From Sphingobium sp. AP49 (GTDB lineage Bacteria; Pseudomonadota; Alphaproteobacteria; Sphingomonadales; Sphingomonadaceae): a stretch of 64,000 nt of DNA. How positions within the stretch are numbered: position 1 is the stretch's first letter; every line of letters starts with the position of its first letter. The DNA lies in the NCBI RefSeq assembly GCF_000281715.2, contig NZ_CP124576.1, positions 2,487,501 through 2,551,500 on the forward strand, in the 5' to 3' direction. Positions 50,551 through 57,813 of the stretch are shown in pieces. The notes under the pieces are model-generated. The model saw only the letters and a list, made by a program, of their open reading frames with translations. It made no database searches and was not told where the DNA came from. The translations under genes were made by a program, and so were the position numbers.

Positions 50551-51515
50551 TGTCGGCCTGGCAACCCCCGTCGGTGCTGCAGAAACAGGCAGCGCAGCCG
50601 CTCTTCTCGGTCATCATCCCGACCTATCAACGGCGGGATAAGGTGGTGGAGGCCGTCCTGTCCGCGCTCGACCAGAGCATCGCGCTGATCGAGGTGATCG
50701 TCGTCGTCGATGGCTCCACGGATGGTACGGAACAGGCGCTGGCCGCGATCCCCGATCCGCGCCTGCAGGTCATCGTTCAGCCCAATCGCGGCGCATCGGC
50801 GGCACGCAACACCGGCATCGACCATGCCCATGGCCGCTATATCGCCTTCCTCGATTGCGACGACCGCTTCCTGCCCCATCATCTGGCCGATCTGTTGCCG
50901 CTGCTGCAGCAGGGCGAGGCGGTGGTGGCCTATGGCCAGGTTCTGGTCGACCGCGGCCAGGGCCGCAATTTCCTCAAGCCGCCACGGGCGATCGCCAGCG
51001 GGGAGGCAATCGACCGCTATCTGATGTGCGACCGGGGCTTCATCCAGACCAGCAGTCTGGCACTCAGCCGCACGCTGGCCGACCAGGTCCGCTATCGTGA
51101 GGATGTCCGCTTCGGCGACGACACAGACTTTGCCGTCCGACTGGCACTGGCCGGGGGGCAGTTCCGCATGACCGCACAGCCCGGCACCATATGGGCCGAC
51201 CGGGATGCGGAACATCGCCTGTCCCATGTGCGCGGCAGCGTCGGCAGCCTCGGCTGGCTGCGCGATCTGCGCCCCCATATTTCGCCGCGCGCCTTTTCCG
51301 CCTATATGGGCTGGCACGCGGCCAAGGGCATCTGGCCGACCAGCCGGGTCCAGGCAATGCGCTATTATGCCGTCGCGCTGCTGCGCGGCGCGTTCGGGCC
51401 GCGTCTCGCCGCCACCGTCCTGATGCAGATCATCCTGCCCGATCCCGTCTATCGCCGTCTGTCGGATCGCTGGATCGACATGACCCAGCTGGTGGGTGGG
51501 AGGCCACGCCTTTGA
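50550..51515 (+). CDS. GT2 glycosyltransferase (C)
   Basis: 321 residues. ATG 50550 overlaps the previous stop (TGATG); a GTG three bases upstream is also possible. It has FSVIIPTYQRRDKVVEAVLS, VIVVVDGSTDG, GASAARNTGID, FLDCDDRFLPHH and RFGDDTDFAVRLALAGG. It is the tandem paralogue of transferase B, so the pair probably arose by duplication and then diverged to add successive sugars. Its stop overlaps the TTG start of the GH10 gene. Confidence 0.9.
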   Translation: MSAWQPPSVLQKQAAQPLFSVIIPTYQRRDKVVEAVLSALDQSIALIEVIVVVDGSTDGTEQALAAIPDPRLQVIVQPNRGASAARNTGIDHAHGRYIAFLDCDDRFLPHHLADLLPLLQQGEAVVAYGQVLVDRGQGRNFLKPPRAIASGEAIDRYLMCDRGFIQTSSLALSRTLADQVRYREDVRFGDDTDFAVRLALAGGQFRMTAQPGTIWADRDAEHRLSHVRGSVGSLGWLRDLRPHISPRAFSAYMGWHAAKGIWPTSRVQAMRYYAVALLRGAFGPRLAATVLMQIILPDPVYRRLSDRWIDMTQLVGGRPRL

Positions 51516-52633
51516 ACCGCCGCGACTTCCTGTGCGGAGCCGCCGGCATGGCGGCCTCCCTGTCGGTGCCCATAGGCGCTGCCGCGATGCCGGCGGGCCT
51601 GGCCACCCATGCCCGCGCCAAGGGGCGTTATTTCGGTGCAGCGGTCAAGTCGCGCCAGCTGCGGGAAGACGCCGGCTTTACCCAGGCCGTCGCGCGCGAA
51701 TGCAATATCCTGGTCCAGGAATATGAGCTGAAACGCGGCACGACCGAGCCGAAGCCGGGCCGCTACGATTTCAGCGGCGCGGACCAGATCATCGACTTCG
51801 CGCAAAAGCATGACATGCGCGCGCGCGGCCATGCGCTGGTCTGGTATGCGGCCCAGCCGCCCTGGCTGGAGCCCGCGCTCCAGGCCGCCAGCGACCGCCA
51901 GCGCCAGACATTGATGACCAGCTACATCACCACCGCCATGCCCCGCTATGCCGGCCGCATCCAGGAATGGGATGTGGTGAACGAGGCGCTGGAACCCAAT
52001 GACGGTCGTGCCGACGGCATGCGCGCCGACAGCATGTGGATGCAGGCGCTGGGCGAACATTATATCGACACGGCCTTCCACACCGCGCGCGAGACCGATC
52101 CGAAGGCGACCCTGTTCCTCACCGATTATGGCATCGAACATGACTCGCCGCGCTGCGAGCGCCGCCGGACCGCGATGCTGAAGCTGCTCGACCGGCTGAA
52201 GGCCCGCGACGTGCCGATCGACGCGATCGGCATCCAGGGTCATCTCAAACCCTATAAGGAAGGGTTCAACGAGCGCCGTTTCGCCGATTTCCTCGACCAG
52301 TTGCGCGGCTATGGCGTGAAGCTGGAAATCACCGAATTCGACATTGCCGACATTGGCGGGCCGCCCAACCCGGCCAAGCGTGACAGCGAAGTTGCCAGTG
52401 TCGGCCGTGCCTTCATCGATGTCGCGCTGGACAATCCGGCGATGCAGGCCGTGCTCTGCTGGGGCCTGTCGGACCGCTATTCCTGGCTGTCCAACTACAA
52501 GGATTATAAATGGCCCGACGGCCAGTTGTCGCGCGGATTGCCGCTGGACGGCTCCCTGCGCCGCAAGCCGCTATGGGACGCCATCGCCGCCGCCTTCGAC
52601 GCTGCACCGCCGGCAGGGAGACATGTCGCATGA
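51512..52633 (+). CDS. GH10-family endo-beta-glycanase with Tat-type signal
   Basis: 373 residues from a TTG at 51512 with GGGAGG exactly eight bases upstream. The N-terminus NRRDFLCGAAGMAASLSVP is a twin-arginine-type signal. The barrel has RGHALVWYAAQPPW, acid/base Glu158 in WDVVNEAL and nucleophile Glu275 in LEITEFDIAD, so it is predicted to be active. GH10 enzymes cleave beta-1,4-xylan or related glycans. Inside an EPS operon and exported to the periplasm, it more likely trims or edits the EPS than digests plant xylan. It is coupled by overlap to transferase C and the acyltransferase. Confidence 0.9.
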   Translation: MNRRDFLCGAAGMAASLSVPIGAAAMPAGLATHARAKGRYFGAAVKSRQLREDAGFTQAVARECNILVQEYELKRGTTEPKPGRYDFSGADQIIDFAQKHDMRARGHALVWYAAQPPWLEPALQAASDRQRQTLMTSYITTAMPRYAGRIQEWDVVNEALEPNDGRADGMRADSMWMQALGEHYIDTAFHTARETDPKATLFLTDYGIEHDSPRCERRRTAMLKLLDRLKARDVPIDAIGIQGHLKPYKEGFNERRFADFLDQLRGYGVKLEITEFDIADIGGPPNPAKRDSEVASVGRAFIDVALDNPAMQAVLCWGLSDRYSWLSNYKDYKWPDGQLSRGLPLDGSLRRKPLWDAIAAAFDAAPPAGRHVA

Positions 52634-53715
52634 GAATTTCCTCGCTCACGGGCCTGCGCGGCATCGCCGCCGTCTCGGTCCTGCTCTATCATATCCCGCA
52701 CGCGCCGGCTTTTGCGGCCTTTGCGATCCCGCTTTTCTCGCGCGCCTATCTGGCGGTCGATCTGTTCTTCATTCTCAGCGGCTTCGTCATTTCCTACGGC
52801 TATTATGACCGGCTGATGCACAATCTGGGGCGGTCCAGTTACATGGACTTCCTGATCAACCGCACCGCCCGCGTCTGGCCGCTGCACCTGATCGTCACGC
52901 TGGTGTTCATGGCCCGCATCCTGGTCAATGTGTCGGGGACACAGGCGATCCCGCTCGACCTGCCCAATATCCTCACCAACCTGCTGATGATCCAGAGCTG
53001 GGGTTGGGGCACCCAGCCGATCGCCGGCAACAGCTGGTCGGTCAGCACCGAGGTCGCCGCTTATCTCCTCTACCCGCTGATCGCGATCATGGCCTTTTCC
53101 CGCTGGGGCTGGGCGCAACTGGCGCTGTGCGTCGGCATCCTGATCCTCGTCGCCAGTTCCGGGCGCGGGGCCAGCGGACCGCTGGATGTCAACGATTATG
53201 ACACGGTGCTCACCCTGCTGCGCTGCCTGGCCGGTTTTGCGCTGGGCGTCCTCACCTATCGCATCCGCGACATGGCGCTGACCCGCGCCCTGCTGGATGG
53301 CCCCGCTCGGTTTGCCGCCACATGTGTCATCATCGCTGTCACCTTGATGCTGCCCCGCGCGGCCGATGTGCTGGTCGTCTGCCTGATGCCGGCACTGGTG
53401 CTGACCTGCTATTATGATGGCGCCGCCGCCCGCGCGGTAATGGCCAATCCGGTCAGCTATCATCTGGGCCTCATCAGCTATTCCATCTATCTGTGGCATC
53501 CGCTGGTGCGCGACATCATGGCCCGTGTCATGGGCATCGCCCATCGCCACGGCTTTGTCGGCCATGACTGGGTCTTCATCGCCGCGATGCTGGTCGCGAC
53601 CTGGCTGCTCTGCTGGGCCAGCTATCGGCTGATCGAAGTGCCCGGCCACAAGGTCATCAAATGGCTGCAGCGCGGCGGGCGTGCCCGCCCCGCCGCGGTC
53701 AAGGCCCCCGCCTGA
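52630..53715 (+). CDS. Acyltransferase-3 family membrane protein
   Basis: 361 residues from ATG 52630, overlapping the GH10 stop. About 10 transmembrane segments. It has family motifs SLTGLRGIAAVSVLLYHI (catalytic-region His and the R-G-x-A form), FFILSGFVISYGY, FLINRTARVWPLHL and YSIYLWHPLV. OafA/ExoZ-type proteins O-acetylate, or add other acyl groups to, extracellular polysaccharides. It probably decorates the EPS repeat unit. Confidence 0.92.
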   Translation: MRISSLTGLRGIAAVSVLLYHIPHAPAFAAFAIPLFSRAYLAVDLFFILSGFVISYGYYDRLMHNLGRSSYMDFLINRTARVWPLHLIVTLVFMARILVNVSGTQAIPLDLPNILTNLLMIQSWGWGTQPIAGNSWSVSTEVAAYLLYPLIAIMAFSRWGWAQLALCVGILILVASSGRGASGPLDVNDYDTVLTLLRCLAGFALGVLTYRIRDMALTRALLDGPARFAATCVIIAVTLMLPRAADVLVVCLMPALVLTCYYDGAAARAVMANPVSYHLGLISYSIYLWHPLVRDIMARVMGIAHRHGFVGHDWVFIAAMLVATWLLCWASYRLIEVPGHKVIKWLQRGGRARPAAVKAPA

Positions 53716-54650
53716 TGCCGCCCGTCCCGACCATCTGGATCGCGATCCCGACCTTCCGTCGGCCGGCCCAGTTGCGCCATCTGCTCGAGACCCTGGCCGC
53801 CATCATTCCCCATGACGATGTCAGGTTGCTGGTGGCCGACAATGATCCCGTCGGCCAGGAAGGGGCGGCCGTCGCGCACGAAATGCAGGATGATCCCCAT
53901 TATCCGCTGCCCATCCGCATCCTGCATGTTCCGGAGCCTGGCCTTTGCTCGGTCCGCAACGCGATCATCGCCACCGCATTGGCCGATCCGGCGATGCACT
54001 ATCTGGCGATGATCGATGATGATGAATGGCCGCAGCCCGGCTGGCTCGACGCGCTGCTGGCCTGTCGGGAAGCAAGCGGTGCCGATGTGATCGGCGGCCC
54101 GGTCGACGCCCATTTCATGCGCCCGCCTCCCCGCTGGGCACGTAGCGCCCTGGTCTTCCAGGCGGAGGATCGGCCTTCGGGACCGACCAGCATGCTGTGG
54201 GCCAGCAATAATCTGCTGCTGACCCGTGCGGCGTTGGCATTGCTGCCCGCCCCCTGGTTCGACCCGCGTTTCAATCGCAGCGGCGGCGAGGATCTGGATT
54301 ATCTTACGCGGCTGCGCGACGCGGGCGCCCGCTTCGGCTGGGCCGCCGACGCCCGGGTCAGCGAATGGGTCCCGCCGGAACGGGTGCGCCTCGGCTGGGT
54401 GCTGTCCCGCATGTGGCGGATCGGCTTCACCGAGACGCTGACCCGCCGCAAGCACCGGCCCGGCATCATCGGCACCCTCGCCCTGTTCGGCCGGACGCTG
54501 GCGGTGTTCGCGATGCGCACCGCAGGCCTTCTTGCCCTGTTGCTGCCCGGCGCGCGACGGGTCGACATCGCCGGGCAGTGGATCAAATGCTGGGGCCGCC
54601 TCTATGCCCTGGCGGGCGGCGGCAGCCGCGCCTTTTACGGCGCGGAATAG
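53715..54650 (+). CDS. GT2 glycosyltransferase (D), last gene of EPS operon
   Basis: 311 residues from ATG 53715, overlapping the acyltransferase stop. It has IWIAIPTFRRPAQLRHLLET, RLLVADNDP, AMIDDDEWPQPGWLDALL (DxD) and FNRSGGEDLDYLTRL. It is closest to transferase A of this operon. Its 3' end overlaps the convergent GH16 gene by 16 bases. Confidence 0.87.
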   Translation: MPPVPTIWIAIPTFRRPAQLRHLLETLAAIIPHDDVRLLVADNDPVGQEGAAVAHEMQDDPHYPLPIRILHVPEPGLCSVRNAIIATALADPAMHYLAMIDDDEWPQPGWLDALLACREASGADVIGGPVDAHFMRPPPRWARSALVFQAEDRPSGPTSMLWASNNLLLTRAALALLPAPWFDPRFNRSGGEDLDYLTRLRDAGARFGWAADARVSEWVPPERVRLGWVLSRMWRIGFTETLTRRKHRPGIIGTLALFGRTLAVFAMRTAGLLALLLPGARRVDIAGQWIKCWGRLYALAGGGSRAFYGAE

Positions 54651-56023
54651 ACCTTGAAGCTGCGGATCGTCATGTCGCCGCTGCCGTCGGCATAGGCACC
54701 GGTCGTCTTCACCGCCACGTTCATGATCGGGTAGAAACGGAAGCCCTTGAACGGGTTGACCGACTGGTAGGTCTCCTGACCATCGACGAACCAGGTGATA
54801 TAGTCACGCTGGATATCCACGGCGAACTTATGAAATCCCTGCGAGAATCCGGACAAGCCATAGGCCTGTTCCGCCTGGATCACGGCCCCGCGCTGGTCAT
54901 AGCGCGTGCTGTTCGCGCCGACATGGATGGTGGACGAGATATGGCGATCGAAATCCCAATAGCTCTGATAGCCAAAGCCCTCATAGATATCGATTTCCGG
55001 CGGCCAGCCGCTGGTCGAAATCAGCCAGAAGGCGGGCCATGATCCCCGCCGGCTGGGCATTTTCGCATCCCATTCATATTGTCCATAACCGATCTGGCTC
55101 GCCAGGAAGTTGCGCCCGTCCAGGACGGACGCGCCATAATTATAGCTGGTGCCCTGATAGCTGATCGGCGTCTTGAGCAGCTGGCTGTGCAGGACCAGCC
55201 CCTTGTCGCTCCAATATACCGGCCCTTCGATCCCGGGATAGGTGGCGGTATCGACATAGAGGCCGGTTTCGCCATTCGCCGTCTGGGCGCGGCCATGCGA
55301 CAGGGTGGTCGCCCACCGGTCCCAGCCGCCATCGACCGACCGCTTGTGTGTATCCTTGAGCAACTCGAACTGCAGCGTCCCCGATGGCGTGAACGTCCGC
55401 CCCTCGCGGAAGGTACCGGTCGCCTTGGCCGTCGCATCGATATAGGCCTTGGCCGTCACCGTTGCGGTCGACTGGCCCTGCAGCGCGCCCCAGGGCGCCT
55501 CACGCAGCTTGACGGTGAATTGCTGCCCTTCTGTCGCGGTCATGACCGGCACCTCGACCGTCTGGGTCAGCGGATCGCCCGGACGGAAGATGACGACGGT
55601 ATCGACGGTTTTATAGTTAGTGCCCGACAGCGCCTTCAACGTCCCGGTGCCATTGACGGTAGTGATGCGCGCAATCACCGTATTGGGCGTATCGCGATCC
55701 AGATAGACCGGAACATAGGCGGTGCTGCTGCCGGGCTTGTAAGTCGCATTGCCGATCCACAATGTAGCCTTGGCCGGCAGTTTCGTGCCATTGGCAAAGT
55801 CGAAATCGGCAAAGCTGTTGGTCGTGCTGCTGGCGACCGATGCCGTGACGCTTGTGCTTGCCGTCGCGCCGATGGTGACGGTTCCGCTGTCGCTGTCCGC
55901 CGTGGTCGACAGCACCGTACTGCTGGTGGTTCCTCCGGATAATAAAGTTGCCGCGCTCGCGACGAAGATAGATGTGATGAGTGCGCCGGCTCCAAGCATG
56001 GAGCCAGCTGTCCTGCTGACCAT
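54635..56023 (-). CDS. GH16-family hydrolase with Calx-beta-like region
   Basis: 462 residues. GGGGG lies seven bases before the ATG. A signal-like hydrophobic segment (about 10-30) is followed by a Ser/Thr-rich linker (30-75). A Calx-beta-like domain (about 85-195: YVPVYLDRDTPNTVIARITT, GTGTLKALSGTNYKTVD, GQQFTVKLREA) and the GH16 jelly roll come next. The catalytic motif is EIDIYE with Glu343, Asp345 and Glu348. GH16 enzymes with such accessory domains (for example ExsH/ExoK in rhizobia) cleave nascent EPS outside the cell and set its chain length. It is convergent with the operon and has its own leader. Confidence 0.88.
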   Translation of the reverse strand: MVSRTAGSMLGAGALITSIFVASAATLLSGGTTSSTVLSTTADSDSGTVTIGATASTSVTASVASSTTNSFADFDFANGTKLPAKATLWIGNATYKPGSSTAYVPVYLDRDTPNTVIARITTVNGTGTLKALSGTNYKTVDTVVIFRPGDPLTQTVEVPVMTATEGQQFTVKLREAPWGALQGQSTATVTAKAYIDATAKATGTFREGRTFTPSGTLQFELLKDTHKRSVDGGWDRWATTLSHGRAQTANGETGLYVDTATYPGIEGPVYWSDKGLVLHSQLLKTPISYQGTSYNYGASVLDGRNFLASQIGYGQYEWDAKMPSRRGSWPAFWLISTSGWPPEIDIYEGFGYQSYWDFDRHISSTIHVGANSTRYDQRGAVIQAEQAYGLSGFSQGFHKFAVDIQRDYITWFVDGQETYQSVNPFKGFRFYPIMNVAVKTTGAYADGSGDMTIRSFKVYSAP

Positions 56024-56028
56024 AGTGC

Positions 56029-56070
56029 AACCCCCGATTTTGTGAGACCCAAGGGTCCCCCATGGGGGTT
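56029..56070 (-). promoter_or_regulatory. GH16 mRNA leader with possible Shine-Dalgarno sequestration
   Basis: On the minus-strand transcript, AACCCCC (56070-56064) can pair with GGGGGTT (56035-56029), which contains the ribosome binding site seven bases before the ATG. Competing symmetric elements (CCCCCATGGGGG at 56057-56068 and GACCC-AA-GGGTC at 56046-56057) lie between them. Mutually exclusive pairings could switch translation. Confidence 0.4.
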
Positions 56071-56095
56071 AACAAAAGCTTCCAGGCAAGCTCGA

Positions 56096-56126
56096 CCCGT
56101 CGCAAATCCGCCATTTTTGCGACGGG
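56096..56126. terminator. Hairpin after UDP-glucose dehydrogenase gene
   Basis: CCCGTCGCAAA (56096-56106) and TTTGCGACGGG (56116-56126) form a perfect 11-bp stem with a nine-base loop. It lies 12 bases past the ugd stop codon and upstream of the GH16 leader. There is no T run on the minus strand. It may terminate ugd transcription or separate it from GH16 expression. Confidence 0.5.
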
Positions 56127-56137
56127 CCGTGGAACTT

Positions 56138-57481
56138 TTACTCGGCGGCTTCAACCAGGATTTCAGGCTGGGGCGGCATGCCCCGGCCAACGCTGTCATA
56201 GATAAAGCCAGCGGCCTCAGCGACTTCTGGACGGTAGATGTTGCGCAGGTCGACCAGGCCATTGCCTGCCATCACGCCACGAAGGCGGGTAAGGTCAAGG
56301 GCGCGCAAGGCATCCCATTCGGTGACCAGAACCACCGCCGCAGCCCCCTGCGCCGCGCTGTAGGGATCCCGTGCAAAGGCCACCTCACGCAGCAGCGGCT
56401 GCGCTGCCTCCATGCCCTCGGGATCATAGGCACGCACCTGCGCTCCGGCATCCTGCAACGCCTGGATGATCGATAGCGACGGCGCATCGCGCATATCATC
56501 GGTATTGGGTTTGAAGGTCAGCCCCAGCACGGCGATCGTCTTGCCACGCACCGACCCATTGCACACCGCAATCACCTTGCGCGCCATCGCCCGCTTGCGG
56601 CTTTCATTGACCGCGACCGTTGTCTCGATCAGCCGGATCGGTGCCCCGGCATCTTCGGCCGTCTTGACCAGCGCCAGCGTATCCTTGGGGAAACAGGAAC
56701 CGCCATAGCCAGGCCCCGCATGCAGGAATTTTGAACCAATACGGTTATCCAACCCAATACCGCGTGCCACCTGCTGCACATCGGCACCGACCCGCTCGCA
56801 CAGTTCGGCCATTTCGTTGATATAGGTGATCTTCATCGCCAGGAAGGCGTTGGCGGCATATTTGATCAGTTCGCTCGTACGCCGGCCGGTGAACTGGATC
56901 GGCGCCTGGTTCAGGTAGAGTGGGCGATATACTTCTTCCATCACCGGCCGCGCTCGTTCATCCTCGATCCCGACGACAATGCGATCGGGCCGCTTGAAAT
57001 CCTGGATCGCCGCCCCTTCCCGCAGGAATTCCGGGTTCGACGCCACCGCGAATTGGGCATCGGGGTTGGTTTCGCGAATGATCCGCTCGACCTCGTCGCC
57101 GGTGCCGACCGGCACGGTCGACTTGGTGACCACCACGGTAAAGCCTCGCAGCGACTTCGCGATCTCCCGCGCCGCGTCATAGACATAGCTCAGATCGGCA
57201 TGCCCGTCCCCACGCCGGGCCGGCGTGCCGACTGCAATGAACACGACGTCCGCATCCGCCACCGCGCCGGCAAGATCCGTGGTGAAGGTCAGTCGCTCCG
57301 CCTTCACATTGCGCGCAATCAGATCGCCAAGGCCAGGCTCATAGATGGGAACACCGCCCTCCCGGAGCTTGGCAATCTTGCTTTCATCCTTGTCGACGCA
57401 GACGATTTCGTGGCCGAAATCCGCGAGGCACGCTCCCGATACCAAACCGACATAGCCCGATCCGGTCATCACGATCCGCAT
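56138..57481 (-). CDS. ugd: UDP-glucose 6-dehydrogenase
   Basis: 447 residues, the family's usual length. AAGGAG precedes the start. The Rossmann motif is GSGYVGLVSGACLADFGHEI, followed by SNPEFLREGAA, the catalytic-Cys segment GPGYGGSCFPKDTLAL and the C-terminal GLTFKPNTDDMRDAPS. It oxidises UDP-glucose to UDP-glucuronate with two NAD+. Its position at the end of the EPS locus indicates that the polymer contains glucuronic acid or a derivative, as sphingans do. Confidence 0.95.
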   Translation of the reverse strand: MRIVMTGSGYVGLVSGACLADFGHEIVCVDKDESKIAKLREGGVPIYEPGLGDLIARNVKAERLTFTTDLAGAVADADVVFIAVGTPARRGDGHADLSYVYDAAREIAKSLRGFTVVVTKSTVPVGTGDEVERIIRETNPDAQFAVASNPEFLREGAAIQDFKRPDRIVVGIEDERARPVMEEVYRPLYLNQAPIQFTGRRTSELIKYAANAFLAMKITYINEMAELCERVGADVQQVARGIGLDNRIGSKFLHAGPGYGGSCFPKDTLALVKTAEDAGAPIRLIETTVAVNESRKRAMARKVIAVCNGSVRGKTIAVLGLTFKPNTDDMRDAPSLSIIQALQDAGAQVRAYDPEGMEAAQPLLREVAFARDPYSAAQGAAAVVLVTEWDALRALDLTRLRGVMAGNGLVDLRNIYRPEVAEAAGFIYDSVGRGMPPQPEILVEAAE

Positions 57482-57752
57482 GACAAATCTCCTTGTCCAA
57501 AGTGCAATATTTTCCGGCCTCGGCCGCTATCCACCGGCGCTTCGACAAATATCGGACACAGCAATACGCCCCCGGAATCCCGGGTGCATCATTGCTTGTC
57601 GCCCTGCATTGGTCGAAGCATCCAGCGGTCATGGCCAGTGCCGCGTCAGTGGAACCAGCCACCTGTTGACGCGATGCAGCATAACGCGGCGAGCCCGCTT
57701 TATGCAACGCGGCCTGCCGCTGCGCGGGCACATATGGACGCGGGAAAATGGC
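57482..57752. other. Upstream region of ugd
   Basis: 271 bases between ugd and the terminator of the TonB receptor gene. A minus-strand candidate promoter is TTGCAT (57701-57706) with TATGCT (57678-57683), 17 bases apart, leaving a roughly 190-base leader. I see no gene or RNA here. Confidence 0.35.
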
Positions 57753-57784
57753 AAAAAGGGCGGACACGCCATGCGCATCCGCCC
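57753..57784 (-). terminator. Rho-independent terminator of the TonB receptor gene
   Basis: GGGCGGA (57758-57764) pairs with TCCGCCC (57778-57784) around a 13-base loop. On the minus strand it is followed directly by five T residues (57753-57757). It is 30 bases beyond the receptor stop codon. Confidence 0.82.
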
Positions 57785-57813
57785 TCTTCCCTGCAATTTC
57801 GAACCTGTGCGGC

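Noticed and set aside
51512..52633. Interpreting the GH10 gene as evidence of a xylan utilisation locus
   Set aside because: No xylose genes, xylosidase or oligosaccharide transporter are nearby; the gene is embedded by overlaps in an EPS operon.
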